Positions 41,791 to 51,042 of a stretch of 64,000 nucleotides of DNA are shown here, in pieces (positions within the stretch are counted from its first letter, which is position 1; each line of letters starts with the position of its first letter). A model generated the notes under the pieces. That model did not search any database, was not told the origin of the DNA, and saw nothing but the letters and a program-made list of their open reading frames with translations. Location of the stretch: positions 1-64,000 of the forward strand of contig CATLAL010000011.1 of assembly GCA_949878425.1 (NCBI GenBank). The letters are read 5' to 3'. Made by a program: the position numbers and the translations under genes. This DNA is from an uncultured Oscillospiraceae bacterium (lineage in GTDB: Bacteria > Bacillota > Clostridia > Oscillospirales > Oscillospiraceae).

Positions 41791-42846
41791 ATGCAGACAG
41801 TAACCGTCAGCGCCTCCGCCCCCTACGCTGTCCACATCGGCTCCGGCCTGCTGGACAATGCCGGGGAGCTGGTCAGCGCAGTGACCAAATCCCGGCGCTG
41901 CGCCCTGGTGACGGACTCCACCGTGGGGCCCCTGTACGCCGGCCGGGTCCTGGCTTCCCTGGAGCAGGCCGGGTTTTCCGCTGTAACCTACGCCTTCCCC
42001 GCCGGGGAGCGGAGCAAGAACCTCACCACCTACGGAAAAATTCTGGAGTTTTTCGCCCAAAACCGCCTGACCCGCGCCGACTTCGTCATCGCCCTGGGGG
42101 GCGGCGTCACGGGGGACATGGCCGGCTTCGCCGCCGCCACCTACCAGCGGGGGGTGGACTACATCCAGGCGCCCACCACCCTCCTGGCCGCCTCGGACTC
42201 CTCCGTGGGGGGCAAGACCGCCGTGGACCTGGAGAGCGGAAAAAATCTCGTCGGGGCCTTCCACCAGCCCCGGCTGGTCCTCTGCGACACGGACACTTTC
42301 CGGACTCTGCCGGAGGGGGCCCTGGCCGACGGCATGGCGGAGACGGTGAAGCACGCCCTCATCGCCGACCGGGACTTCCTCCGCTTTCTCATGGCGGAGG
42401 ACATCTCCGCCCGCATGGAGGAGATCGTCCGCCGGAATGTGGAGATCAAGGCTTCGGTGGTGCAGGAGGACGAGCTGGAGCGGGGAAAGCGGAAGCTGCT
42501 GAACTTTGGCCACACCCTGGGCCACGCCATTGAGAAGTGCAGCGGCTACACGGTCACCCACGGCCGCGCGGTGTCTATCGGCATGGCGCTGGCCGCCCGG
42601 GCGGCGGAGCGCATGGGCGTGAGCCCCGCCGGGACCCTGGAGGCAGTGGAGGCGGCCTGCCGCCGGTTCGGCCTGCCCATCCAGTGCCCCTACGCCGCCG
42701 GGGAGCTCTACGACGCCGCCACCGGAGATAAGAAGCGGGGCCTCGGCGGCATCGACGTGGTGGTTCTGGAGGAGCTGGGCCGGGCGAAAACCCTCCGGCT
42801 GGACATGGAGGGCCTGGGCCGGTTCGTGGAGGCCGCGGCGCCATGA
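41791..42846 (+). CDS. aroB: 3-dehydroquinate synthase
   Basis: 351 aa. GGGVTGDMAGFAAATYQRGV, PTTLLAASDSSVGGKTAVD, KNLVGAFHQP and NFGHTLGHAIE are AroB signatures for NAD and metal binding. It converts DAHP to dehydroquinate. Overlaps the aroA start by 4 bases. Confidence 0.97.
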   Translation: MQTVTVSASAPYAVHIGSGLLDNAGELVSAVTKSRRCALVTDSTVGPLYAGRVLASLEQAGFSAVTYAFPAGERSKNLTTYGKILEFFAQNRLTRADFVIALGGGVTGDMAGFAAATYQRGVDYIQAPTTLLAASDSSVGGKTAVDLESGKNLVGAFHQPRLVLCDTDTFRTLPEGALADGMAETVKHALIADRDFLRFLMAEDISARMEEIVRRNVEIKASVVQEDELERGKRKLLNFGHTLGHAIEKCSGYTVTHGRAVSIGMALAARAAERMGVSPAGTLEAVEAACRRFGLPIQCPYAAGELYDAATGDKKRGLGGIDVVVLEELGRAKTLRLDMEGLGRFVEAAAP

Positions 42847-44015
42847 ATCTGACCATCACGCCCAAAAGGCTCCGCGGCGCCGTCACGCCGCCCCCCAGCA
42901 AGTCCCAGGCCCACCGCTACCTCATTTCCGCCGCCCTGGCCGGAGAGGGGAGCGTACTGCGCAACCTGGCGGACTCCCAGGATATCCAAGCCACCCGGCG
43001 GTGCCTGGCGCAGCTGAAAACAGACAGTCCATTTTTCCCCCATTTAGACTGCGGGGAATCGGGCTCCACCCTCCGCTTTCTCATCCCTCTGGCCCTGGTC
43101 CTGCGGGGCGGCGGAGTGTTCACCGGCCGGGGGCGGCTGATGGAGCGGCCCCAGAAGCCCTACTTCGACCTCTTTGACGAGAAAGGCATCCGCTATGAGC
43201 AGAGCGAGGGGATGCTGGCCGTGGAGGGGACGCTGCCTCCGGGGGTCTACCGCCTGCCGGGGAGCGTATCCAGCCAGTTTGTCACCGGGCTGCTGTACGC
43301 CCTGCCGCTGCTGGAGGACAGCTCGGAAATCGTTCTGACCACCCCGCTGGAGAGCCGGAGCTATGTGGACATGACCCTGGAGGCCCTGGACCGGTTCGGC
43401 GTCGCGGTGGAGCAGAAGCCGGAGGGCTTCCGGGTCCCCGGCCGGCAGGCCTACGCCCCGGCGGAGGCCGAGGTGGAGGCGGACTGGTCCCAGGCGGCGT
43501 TCTGGCTGGCCGCCGCCAGTCTGGGCAGCGCCGTTTCGGTGGAGGGACTGCGCCGGGACTCCCTCCAGGGGGACCGGGCGGTTGTCTCCCACCTGGAGCG
43601 GCTGGAGCGGAGCGGGGAGGCGGAGCTGGACGTCTCGGACTGTCCGGACCTGCTGCCGCCCCTATCGGCCGCAGCCGCCCTGGGGCGGGGGACCGCCCAT
43701 TTCACCAACGCCGCCAGGCTCCGGATCAAGGAGAGTGACCGGCTGGCCTCCATTACCGCCGCCCTCACCGCCCTGGGGGCGGACGTGGAGGAGGGCCCGG
43801 ACAGCCTGACCATCCGGGGCCGGGAGCAGCTGGCCGGGGGTACGGTGGACTGCTGCAACGACCACCGGATCGCCATGATGGCGGCTGTCGCCGCCACACG
43901 GTGCAGCGGACCGGTGACGCTTCTGGGGGCGGAGTGCGTGGCCAAATCCTACCCGGACTTCTGGAAGCACTACCGTATGTTAGGAGGAGAAATCCTTGAA
44001 TACACTGGGAAATAG
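42843..44015 (+). CDS. aroA: 3-phosphoshikimate 1-carboxyvinyltransferase (EPSP synthase)
   Basis: 390 aa, shorter than the usual about 430. PPSKSQAHRYLISAALA, CGESGSTLRFL, GSVSSQFVTGLLYALP, RIKESDRL and NDHRIAMMAAVA mark the two-domain EPSP synthase fold; CGESGSTLR corresponds to the glyphosate-contacting loop. Transfers enolpyruvyl from PEP to shikimate-3-phosphate. Its end overlaps aroC by 20 bases. Confidence 0.96.
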   Translation: MNLTITPKRLRGAVTPPPSKSQAHRYLISAALAGEGSVLRNLADSQDIQATRRCLAQLKTDSPFFPHLDCGESGSTLRFLIPLALVLRGGGVFTGRGRLMERPQKPYFDLFDEKGIRYEQSEGMLAVEGTLPPGVYRLPGSVSSQFVTGLLYALPLLEDSSEIVLTTPLESRSYVDMTLEALDRFGVAVEQKPEGFRVPGRQAYAPAEAEVEADWSQAAFWLAAASLGSAVSVEGLRRDSLQGDRAVVSHLERLERSGEAELDVSDCPDLLPPLSAAAALGRGTAHFTNAARLRIKESDRLASITAALTALGADVEEGPDSLTIRGREQLAGGTVDCCNDHRIAMMAAVAATRCSGPVTLLGAECVAKSYPDFWKHYRMLGGEILEYTGK

Positions 44016-45087
44016 ACTGCGAGTGACGGTGTTCGGCCAGTCCCACGCCCCCTGCATCGGCTGCGTGGTGGAGGGTCTGCCCGCCGGCTTTGCCCCGGAC
44101 ATGGACCGGGTGGAGGCCTTTCTGGCCCGGCGGGCCCCGGGGCAAAACGCCTGGTCCACTCCCCGGAGGGAGGACGACCGGCCGGAGATCCTCTCCGGCC
44201 TGGTGGAGGGCAGGACCTGCGGCGCGCCGGTGGCCATGGCCATCCGCAGCAGCGACCAGCACAGCCGGGACTACAGCGGCCTGAAGCGGACCCCCCGGCC
44301 TTCCCACGCCGATTACACCGCTATGATAAAATATGGCAATGATTACGACATCCGGGGGGGCGGACAGTTCTCCGGCCGGCTCACCGCGCCGCTGTGCTTC
44401 GCGGGGGCGCTGGCCCTTCAGCTGCTGGAGGAGCGGGGCGTGGCCGTGGCCGCCCACATCGACCGGATCGCCTCTGTCAGCGATACGCCGCCGGACTTTG
44501 CCCGGCTGGGCCGGGAGGACCTGGCGGCGCTGCTGGAGAAGCGGTTCCCTGTTTTCAGCGACGAGGCCGGCGCGGCCATGCGCCAGGCCATCGAGGCGGC
44601 CCGGATGGACCGGGACTCCGTGGGGGGCGTGATCCGCTGCTTTGCGGCGGGGCTCCCGGCGGGGGTAGGGGAGCCCATGTTCGGCGGGGTGGAGAACCGG
44701 CTGGCGGCGGCCCTCTTCGGCATTCCCGCCGTGCGGGGGGTCTCCTTCGGCGCGGGCTTTGCCGCCGCCGGCATGCGGGGCAGCGAGCACAACGATCCCT
44801 TCGCCATAGAGGACGGCCGGGTGGTCGCCTGCACCAACCACGCCGGCGGCGTGCTGGGCGGCATCACCACCGGCATGCCCCTGGTGGTGAACGTGGCCGT
44901 CAAGCCCACCGCCTCCATCGCCAGGGAGCAGCAGACGGTGGATCTGGAGACCAAAACCAACACCACCCTGGTGGTCCACGGCCGCCACGACCCCTGCATC
45001 GCCCCCCGGGCCGTGCCAGTGGTGGAGGCCGTGACGGCCCTGACCCTGCTGGATATGCTGCTGGAGGAGTCAAATACTACAATATAG
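43996..45087 (+). CDS. aroC: Chorismate synthase
   Basis: 363 aa. GNRLRVTVFGQSHAPCIGCVV, RPSHADYTAMIKYG, GGGQFSGRLTA and the C-terminal FGAGFAAAGMRGSEHND and TNHAGGVLGGITTGMP are AroC signatures. Uses reduced FMN to make chorismate from EPSP. Start overlaps aroA, so the genes are coupled. Confidence 0.97.
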   Translation: MNTLGNRLRVTVFGQSHAPCIGCVVEGLPAGFAPDMDRVEAFLARRAPGQNAWSTPRREDDRPEILSGLVEGRTCGAPVAMAIRSSDQHSRDYSGLKRTPRPSHADYTAMIKYGNDYDIRGGGQFSGRLTAPLCFAGALALQLLEERGVAVAAHIDRIASVSDTPPDFARLGREDLAALLEKRFPVFSDEAGAAMRQAIEAARMDRDSVGGVIRCFAAGLPAGVGEPMFGGVENRLAAALFGIPAVRGVSFGAGFAAAGMRGSEHNDPFAIEDGRVVACTNHAGGVLGGITTGMPLVVNVAVKPTASIAREQQTVDLETKTNTTLVVHGRHDPCIAPRAVPVVEAVTALTLLDMLLEESNTTI

Positions 45088-45107
45088 AGATACGGGAGGA
45101 CATAACC

Positions 45108-46244
45108 ATGGACTTGCAAGACTACCGGGCCCGGCTGGACCAGATTGACGACCAGCTGGTGGCGCTGTTCCGGCAGCGCATGGAGACGGTCCGGCAGGTG
45201 GCGGACTATAAAAAGGAGCAGGGCGCCCCGGTCCTGGTTCCGGGCCGGGAGCGGGAGATCCTCTACCGGGTCACCGGCCTTTGCGGGGAGGATCTGCGGG
45301 AGTACACGAAGATCCTCTACTCCACCCTGCTGGAACTGAGCCGGGACTACCAGGAGGACCGGCTCTCCACCGGGGAGTCCAGGCTGTGCCAGGACATCCT
45401 CGCCGCGGCGGAGAACGCCGGATCCTTCCCGGACCGGGCCGTGGTGGCCTGCCAGGGTATTGAGGGGGCCTACTCCCAGCTGGCCTGCGACAAGATGTTC
45501 CCCCTGCCCCAGATCATGTACTTTGGCCGGTTTGACGGCGTGTTCCGGGCGGTGGAAAACGGCATGTGCCGCTACGGCATCCTGCCCATCGAGAACTCCT
45601 CCGCCGGGTCTGTCACCGAGGTCTACGACCTGATGGAGAAGTACAACTGCAAGATCGTGCGCAGTCTGAAGCTGAAGATCGAGCACTGCCTGCTGGCCCG
45701 GCCCGGCGTGAAACTGGCGGACGTGAAGGAGGTTGTGGCCCACGAGCAGTCCCTGAACCAGTGCGGCGAGTTCTTGAAGGCCAGGGGCGTGAAGGTGACG
45801 GTATTCGACAACAACGCCCGGGCCGCCAAGTACGTCGCCGAGAGCGGCCGGACGGACATCGCCGCCATCGCCTCCGTGAACTGCGCGGACCTCTACGGCC
45901 TCCAGGTGCTCTCCGACCACGTCGCCAACACGGACCACAACTACACCCGCTTCATCTGCATCTCCAAAAACCTGGAGATTTACGAGGGGGCCAACCGCAT
46001 CACCTTCGTGGCCTCTGCCAGCCACCGCCCCGGCTCCCTGTACAGCCTCATCGCCAAATTCGCCACCCGGGGCATCAACATCTGCAAGCTGGAGAGCCGT
46101 CCCATCCCCGGCAAGGACTTCGAGTTCCGCTTCTACTTTGACGTGGACGCCTCCGTCCGGAACCCCGACACCCAGACCGTCCTCAGCCAGCTGGAGAAGG
46201 AGGACTTCTTCACCTTCCTGGGGGCCTACAGCGAGGTATTTTAA
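45108..46244 (+). CDS. pheA: Bifunctional chorismate mutase / prephenate dehydratase
   Basis: 378 aa from the ATG at 45108 (GGGAGGA upstream). Residues 1 to about 85 form an AroQ-type chorismate mutase (DQIDDQLVALFRQRMETVRQVADYK); about 110-285 a prephenate dehydratase (GIEGAYSQLA, LPIENSSAGSV, HEQSLNQC); about 295-378 an ACT domain (ASHRPGSLYSLIAKFA, KLESRPI) for Phe feedback. It makes phenylpyruvate from chorismate. Confidence 0.96.
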   Translation: MDLQDYRARLDQIDDQLVALFRQRMETVRQVADYKKEQGAPVLVPGREREILYRVTGLCGEDLREYTKILYSTLLELSRDYQEDRLSTGESRLCQDILAAAENAGSFPDRAVVACQGIEGAYSQLACDKMFPLPQIMYFGRFDGVFRAVENGMCRYGILPIENSSAGSVTEVYDLMEKYNCKIVRSLKLKIEHCLLARPGVKLADVKEVVAHEQSLNQCGEFLKARGVKVTVFDNNARAAKYVAESGRTDIAAIASVNCADLYGLQVLSDHVANTDHNYTRFICISKNLEIYEGANRITFVASASHRPGSLYSLIAKFATRGINICKLESRPIPGKDFEFRFYFDVDASVRNPDTQTVLSQLEKEDFFTFLGAYSEVF

Positions 46245-46246
46245 TT

Positions 46247-46272
46247 AAAAAAGGCGCTGAGGCGTCTTTTTT
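46247..46272 (+). terminator. Intercistronic hairpin after pheA
   Basis: AAAAAAGGCG pairs with CGTCTTTTTT across a 6-nt loop. Probably a weak terminator that lowers downstream aroE-K expression. Confidence 0.55.
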
Positions 46273-46293
46273 GAGAGGAAAGGAGAGAACTGG

Positions 46294-47520
46294 ATGGAGT
46301 ACGGCCTTTTGGGGGAAAAGCTGGGCCACAGCTTCTCCCCCCAGATTCATAGGGCCCTGACGGGCTGCGACTACCGGCTGCTGCCCACGCCCCCGGGGGA
46401 GGTGGAGGACCTGCTTGGCCGCCGGGCCTTCAAGGGGCTCAACGTCACCATCCCCTACAAGCGGACCGTCCTCCCCCTGTGCGACGAGGTGGACCCCCGG
46501 GCCGCCGCCATCGGCGCGGTGAATACGGTGGTAAACCGGGCCGGCCGTCTCATTGGCTATAACACGGACATCGACGGCCTGAAGTACCTGGCCCAAAGAG
46601 CCGGAGTGGACCTGGCGGGGAAAAAAGCGGTGATTTTGGGCTCCGGCGGCACCAGCCGCACCGCCCGGGCGGCGGCGGAGGAGCTGGGAGCGGCGGAGAT
46701 CGTGGTGATCTCCCGGAAGGGGGAGGACAACTACGAGAACCTCTCCCGCCACGCGGACGCCCAGGTCCTCATCAACACCACCCCTGTGGGGATGTACCCC
46801 AGCTGCGGCCTGTCCCCGGTGTCACTAGATGCCCTCCCCCGGCTGACCGGGGTGCTGGACGTGGTATACAACCCCCTGCGCACGGCCCTGCTCCAGGAGG
46901 CGGAGGGGCGGGGTCTCCCCTGCTCCTGCGGCCTGCCCATGCTGGTAGCCCAGGCCAGGCGCTCCGCTGAGCTTTTCACCGGAGCGGAGATCCCGGACTG
47001 CCGGCTGGAGGAGGTGCTTGCCGGGCTGACCGCCCAGGTGCGCAATATCGTCCTCATCGGCATGCCCGGGTGCGGCAAGAGCGCCGTGGGCCGCGCTCTG
47101 GCCCGGCGTCTGGGAAAGGAGTTTCTGGACCTGGACCAGCTGATCGCGGAGCGGGCGGGAAAGCCCATCCCGGAGATCTTCGCCCGGGAGGGGGAGGAGG
47201 CCTTCCGGGCCCTGGAGAGCGAGATCGTCCGGGAGGCGGGCGCCCGCACCGGATGCGTCCTCAGCACCGGCGGCGGCGTGGTCACCCGCCGGGAGAACTA
47301 CGCCCCCCTCCACCAGAACGGCGTCATCGTCCACCTCACCCGGGACCTCTCCCTGCTGCCCACCAACGGTCGTCCGGTGTCCCAGAGCCGGGATCTGGGG
47401 GAGCTGTGGGCGGAGCGGGAGCCGCTGTACGCCGCCTTCGCGGATCTGACCGCGGACAACGCCGGTACTGTGGAGGAGACGGCGGAGCGGATCGAACAGG
47501 AGCTTTTGGAATGGACGTGA
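46294..47520 (+). CDS. aroEK: Fused shikimate dehydrogenase - shikimate kinase
   Basis: 408 aa. Residues 1 to about 240 are AroE: LGHSFSPQIH, NVTIPYK, GAVNTVV, YNTDIDG, ILGSGGTSRT, INTTPVGMYP. Residues about 250-408 are AroK: LIGMPGCGKSAVGRALARRLG (P-loop), FLDLD, FREGE-like EGEEAFRALE, STGGGVV. It catalyses steps 4 and 5 of the pathway on one chain. Separate genes are the rule in bacteria; AroE-AroK fusions occur in some Clostridia. Confidence 0.95.
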   Translation: MEYGLLGEKLGHSFSPQIHRALTGCDYRLLPTPPGEVEDLLGRRAFKGLNVTIPYKRTVLPLCDEVDPRAAAIGAVNTVVNRAGRLIGYNTDIDGLKYLAQRAGVDLAGKKAVILGSGGTSRTARAAAEELGAAEIVVISRKGEDNYENLSRHADAQVLINTTPVGMYPSCGLSPVSLDALPRLTGVLDVVYNPLRTALLQEAEGRGLPCSCGLPMLVAQARRSAELFTGAEIPDCRLEEVLAGLTAQVRNIVLIGMPGCGKSAVGRALARRLGKEFLDLDQLIAERAGKPIPEIFAREGEEAFRALESEIVREAGARTGCVLSTGGGVVTRRENYAPLHQNGVIVHLTRDLSLLPTNGRPVSQSRDLGELWAEREPLYAAFADLTADNAGTVEETAERIEQELLEWT

Positions 47521-48023
47521 TGAAAGCGCCTTTTGGCCCGGCGGAGGAGCGGGAGCTGGACCAAATTTTCTCCCTGTATGTCCGGCGGGTAGCGTGGATG
47601 GAGGAAGCCGGCATCCGTCAATGGAACCGAAACGGCTATCTGGAGGCGTACCCAATCGGCTACTACCGGGACATGCTCCGGGAGGGGCGGCTCTATGCGC
47701 TGCGGGACAAGGACGCTGTTCTGGCCGCGGCGGCAGTGCTGGAGTCGGACAGGAGGTGGGAGGACGCCGCCCCGGCCCTCTATGTCCACAATCTGGTCAG
47801 CGCCCTCCCCTCCGGGGGCGCGGGCGGCGAGCTTTTAACCCATATTGAGGCCCTGGCCGTTCAGCTGGGTAAGGCGTTCGTACGGCTGGACTGCGCTGCG
47901 GACAACGCGTCCTTAAACCGCTACTACGAGAGCCGGGGCTACCGCCCGGCGGGAACCTGCCAGGACGGGCCCTACCGGGGCGTCAGGAGACAAAAAGTTT
48001 TAAAGGAGCTGAACCCACAGTGA
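47511..48023 (+). CDS. GNAT family N-acetyltransferase
   Basis: 170 aa from the ATG at 47511 (CAGGAG 8 bases upstream), overlapping the aroEK end by 10 bases; an ATG at 47520 is the alternative. YVRRVAWMEEAGIRQWNRNGY at the start and RLDCAADNASLNRYYESRGYRP near the end are typical of a GNAT subfamily of uncharacterised enzymes. Fully embedded between aroEK and aroQ, so its product is made with the pathway, but its substrate is unknown. Confidence 0.85.
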   Translation: MDVMKAPFGPAEERELDQIFSLYVRRVAWMEEAGIRQWNRNGYLEAYPIGYYRDMLREGRLYALRDKDAVLAAAAVLESDRRWEDAAPALYVHNLVSALPSGGAGGELLTHIEALAVQLGKAFVRLDCAADNASLNRYYESRGYRPAGTCQDGPYRGVRRQKVLKELNPQ

Positions 48024-48484
48024 AACTGCTGTTTCTCAACGGCCCCAATCTGAACCTGCTGGGCGTCCGGGAGCCGGATATCTACGGCCGGGAGACCTAC
48101 GCCGATCTGGAGGCGTACATCCGCTCCTTCTGCGGGGAGCTGGGGATCGGATGCGAGATCCTCCAGTCCAACCACGAGGGGGCCCTGGTGGACGCCATCC
48201 AGGCCGCCTACGGGAAACTGGACGGCATTGTCATCAACCCCGCTGCCTACACCCACACCAGCGTAGCCCTGCTGGACGCCCTGAAGGCCGTGTCCCTGCC
48301 GGCGGTGGAGGTCCACCTCTCCGACGTATCCAAGCGGGAGGACTTCCGCCAAGTGTCCTATGTCCGGCTGGCCTGCTGCAAAACCATCGCCGGGCACGGC
48401 TTTGAGGGATACCGCATGGCGGCGGAGCACCTGCTGGCACTGGCAAACGAAGCGGACTATACCGGCATAGTTGAAACCGAATAA
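48020..48484 (+). CDS. aroQ: 3-dehydroquinate dehydratase, type II
   Basis: 154 aa from a GTG at 48020 overlapping the GNAT stop. FLNGPNLNLLGVREPDIYG, QSNHEGALVDAI, INPAAYTHTSVAL and VEVHLSDV are type II signatures with the catalytic Tyr and His. It supplies step 3 and completes the seven-step pathway in this operon. A family 2 repeat overlaps its last bases. Confidence 0.96.
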   Translation: MKLLFLNGPNLNLLGVREPDIYGRETYADLEAYIRSFCGELGIGCEILQSNHEGALVDAIQAAYGKLDGIVINPAAYTHTSVALLDALKAVSLPAVEVHLSDVSKREDFRQVSYVRLACCKTIAGHGFEGYRMAAEHLLALANEADYTGIVETE

Positions 48485-48595
48485 ATGCTGGGCTCCGCCC
48501 AAGCCCAGCAGGGGCTTTGCCCCTGCACCCCACCGCCCTTTGAAAAGGGCGGCCCGAAACTTTACCGGTTGTGAACTGCGGCCACCATAACCATT
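48464..48595 (+). repeat. Intergenic palindromic repeat, family 2
   Basis: Contains AATGCTGGGCTCCGCCC, CAGCAGGGGCTTTGCCCCTGC, CCGCCCTTTGAAAAGGGCGG and GAAACTTTACCGGTTGTGAACTG. Same build as 14737-14816. It overlaps the end of aroQ and ends just before the next gene. Confidence 0.65.
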
Positions 48596-48644
48596 TGCCG
48601 CCTGTTCACATACAATGGCCTAACCAGCAAAGGAGGCTATTGTT

Positions 48645-49349
48645 ATGGAAAACAGTATTCCCGACGGGCTCCAGAACATGCCCGCCGACTACGACTACCG
48701 CCAGTACGACCGCATCTGGAAGCGGGTCGCCCCGGATCTGAACCCCTACCCGGAGGTCCGCGCCGGGGAGAACAGCGCACCCGCGGAGGAGACGCCATCG
48801 CCCGCCGCGGAGACGCCCATGTCTGCCACGGAGGCGGTTCCCGCTGTTCCGGCGGCGGGAGCGGAGCCTGTCCCCGCTATGGAGGGCGGAGAGGGCTCCC
48901 TCCCCGGCGCGGAGCGAAACCCCTGCTGCATGGGCACAGAGGCCCAGAGCTCCCTGGAGGTGCTGGAGGGCTTTCTGGAGGAGGAGCTGGCGGTCCGCCG
49001 GTGCTGCCTGAACCTGGCCTGCCGGTTCTGCTGTCAGAGCGCCGCCCGGCTGCTGCGGTGTATCGCCTCGGAGCGGCAGGCGGCGGCAAGGGAGCTGAGC
49101 GCCGCCTACTACCTCACCACCGGCTCCTGCTACGCCCCCTCTGTCACCGTGGAGAGCGAGCGCTGGGCCAGTCTGGCGGAGGCTCTGCGCTCCTGCTACC
49201 ACCAGGAGGCGTGCAGCGGCTTCAACTATCTGCGCGCGGCGGACGAGACCCTGGACCCCTGCCTGCAAAGGCTCTTCCGCCGTCTTGGGGACCAGGCCTA
49301 CCGGCGAGCCGAGCGTGTGATGGCCCTGCTGGGGCAGATGATCTGCTGA
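48645..49349 (+). CDS. Ferritin-like domain protein with Pro/Ala/Glu-rich linker
   Basis: 234 aa. A Tyr/Asp-rich N-terminus (ADYDYRQYDRIWKRVAP) leads into a low-complexity Pro/Ala/Glu linker (about 38-90), then a helical domain with paired helices (LEGFLEEELAVRRCCLNLACRF, ... CYHQEACSGFNYL...). The helices with E and H spacing resemble ferritin-like four-helix bundles seen in Oscillospiraceae proteins. It has ten or more Cys residues. Function unknown; metal binding possible. Confidence 0.6.
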   Translation: MENSIPDGLQNMPADYDYRQYDRIWKRVAPDLNPYPEVRAGENSAPAEETPSPAAETPMSATEAVPAVPAAGAEPVPAMEGGEGSLPGAERNPCCMGTEAQSSLEVLEGFLEEELAVRRCCLNLACRFCCQSAARLLRCIASERQAAARELSAAYYLTTGSCYAPSVTVESERWASLAEALRSCYHQEACSGFNYLRAADETLDPCLQRLFRRLGDQAYRRAERVMALLGQMIC

Positions 49350-49394
49350 CGGGGTCATACCGGCTACATAGAAAAGGAAAGGACGCAACAAGCT

Positions 49395-49982
49395 ATGCTG
49401 AACACCCGAGAAGAGGCGCTCTCCCTGCTGCGCCAATACAACAAGGAGCCCTTTCACCTCCTCCATGCCCTGACCGTGGAGGGGGTGATGGCCTGGTACG
49501 CCGGGGAATTGGGCTATGGCGCCCAGAGGGACTTCTGGGCCATGGCGGGACTCCTCCACGACATCGATTTTGAGCGGTGGCCGGACCAGCACTGCGCCAA
49601 GGCTCCGGAGCTGCTGCGGGAGGCCGGGGCGGATGAGGCGCTCATCCACGCGGTCGTCTGCCACGGCTATGGCCTCTGCTCCGACGTGGAGCCGGAGCAC
49701 GAGATGGAGAAGGTCCCCTTTGCCGCCGACGAGCTGACGGGCCTCATCGGGGCCGCCGTCCGGATGCGCCCCAGCAAGAGCGTCCAGGACCTGGAGGTCA
49801 GCAGCCTGAAAAAGAAGTTCAAGGATAAGAAGTTCGCCGCCGGGTGCAGCCGGGACGTGATACGCCAGGGGGCGGAGCGTTTGGGCTGGGACCTGGACAC
49901 CCTGATGGAGCGGACCATCCTGGCCATGCGCTCCTGCGAGGAGCGGGTAAACGGGGAGCTGGCCCGGCTGGAGGCCCTGTGA
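49395..49982 (+). CDS. HD domain phosphohydrolase
   Basis: 195 aa. HALTVEGVM, LLHDIDFERWPDQH (HD metal pair) and VCHGYG give the H...HD...D pattern of the HD superfamily. Substrate unknown; relatives act on nucleotides or phosphorylated signals. Precedes a WYL regulator by 30 bases. Confidence 0.88.
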   Translation: MLNTREEALSLLRQYNKEPFHLLHALTVEGVMAWYAGELGYGAQRDFWAMAGLLHDIDFERWPDQHCAKAPELLREAGADEALIHAVVCHGYGLCSDVEPEHEMEKVPFAADELTGLIGAAVRMRPSKSVQDLEVSSLKKKFKDKKFAAGCSRDVIRQGAERLGWDLDTLMERTILAMRSCEERVNGELARLEAL

Positions 49983-50012
49983 CGGCCCCGTCTGGCCCGG
50001 CGGAGGTCCCCT

Positions 50013-50981
50013 ATGGCCCATAAGAAGCTGAAGCTGCTGTACATGGCGAAGCTGTTCCAGGAGCAGACGGACGAGGCCCACCCGGTGACTGTGGGGGACA
50101 TGATCGGCTATCTGGGCCGTCTGGGCATCCCGGCGGAGCGAAAGGCCATCTACGAGGACCTGGAGCTGCTGGAGCAGTTCGGCATGGACATCGTGCGCGC
50201 CAGGTCCAAGACATACGGCTACTACCTGGGCCAGCGGTCCTTTGAGCTGCCGGAGCTGGCCATGCTCATCGACGTGGTCCAGGCCTCCCCCTTCCTCACC
50301 GCGAAAAAGAGCATGGAGCTCATAAGCAAGCTGGAGCGCCTGACCAGCGCGGCCCAGGCGGGCCGCCTGCGTCGCCAGGTCTACGTCCTCAACCGGGTCA
50401 AAACCCAGAACGAGCAGCTCTACTACAACATCGACGGCATCCACCAGGCCATCAACGAGAACCGCTGCGTCCAGTTCCGCTACTTTGACTGGACCCCGGA
50501 CGGCCAGCGCCGCTACCGCCACGGCGGCAGGCTCTACAGCGAGTGCCCGGCGGCGCTGTGCGTGGACCGGAACTACTACCTTGTCACCTACCGGCCGGAG
50601 CAGGGCAAATTCATCCACTTCCGGGTGGACCGCATCAGCGGCCTCCAGGTGGCGGAGGAGGCCCGGCCCCCCCTGCCGGAGGACTTCGACCCCGCCGTCT
50701 ACGTGCGCTCCATCTTCGACATGCACAGCGGCGACACCCAGCGCGTCACCATGGAGCTGGCCCCCCACCTGCTGAACGTGGCCATGGACCGGTTCGGACA
50801 GGACGCCCACTACCGCGCCGGCCCAGGCGGCGCGCTGATCGTCTCCGCTCAGGTGGAGGTGAGCCCCACCTTCCTCAGCTGGGCGCTGTGTTTCGGCGGG
50901 GAGGCGAAGATTCTGGAGCCCCCCTCCGCCCGGGAGGCCCTGCAAGGGCTGGCCCGGGAGGCCCTGGCCCGGTATAATTAG
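50013..50981 (+). CDS. WYL domain transcriptional regulator
   Basis: 322 aa. N-terminal winged helix (PVTVGDMIGYLGRLGIPAERKAIYEDLELL), central WYL domain (HQAINENRCVQFRYFDW...CVDRNYYLVTY) and C-terminal WCX extension. WYL domains bind nucleic acids or cyclic oligonucleotides and often regulate stress or defence genes. No defence island is seen around it; likely targets are the flanking HD gene or itself. Confidence 0.9.
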   Translation: MAHKKLKLLYMAKLFQEQTDEAHPVTVGDMIGYLGRLGIPAERKAIYEDLELLEQFGMDIVRARSKTYGYYLGQRSFELPELAMLIDVVQASPFLTAKKSMELISKLERLTSAAQAGRLRRQVYVLNRVKTQNEQLYYNIDGIHQAINENRCVQFRYFDWTPDGQRRYRHGGRLYSECPAALCVDRNYYLVTYRPEQGKFIHFRVDRISGLQVAEEARPPLPEDFDPAVYVRSIFDMHSGDTQRVTMELAPHLLNVAMDRFGQDAHYRAGPGGALIVSAQVEVSPTFLSWALCFGGEAKILEPPSAREALQGLAREALARYN

Positions 50982-51042
50982 ATGCTTTGAAAAGGGATGG
51001 GAGAGCCGCCTTTACGGGCAGCTTTCCCATCCTTTTTGTCTG

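Noticed and set aside
48606..50945. 779-codon minus-strand frame
   Set aside because: Antisense to three recognisable genes (ferritin-like, HD, WYL) and without domain signatures.
50013..50981. WYL regulator as a marker of a phage-defence island
   Set aside because: WYL regulators often accompany defence systems, but neighbours here are an HD hydrolase, a nitrilase and a binding protein, with no defence nuclease or helicase set.
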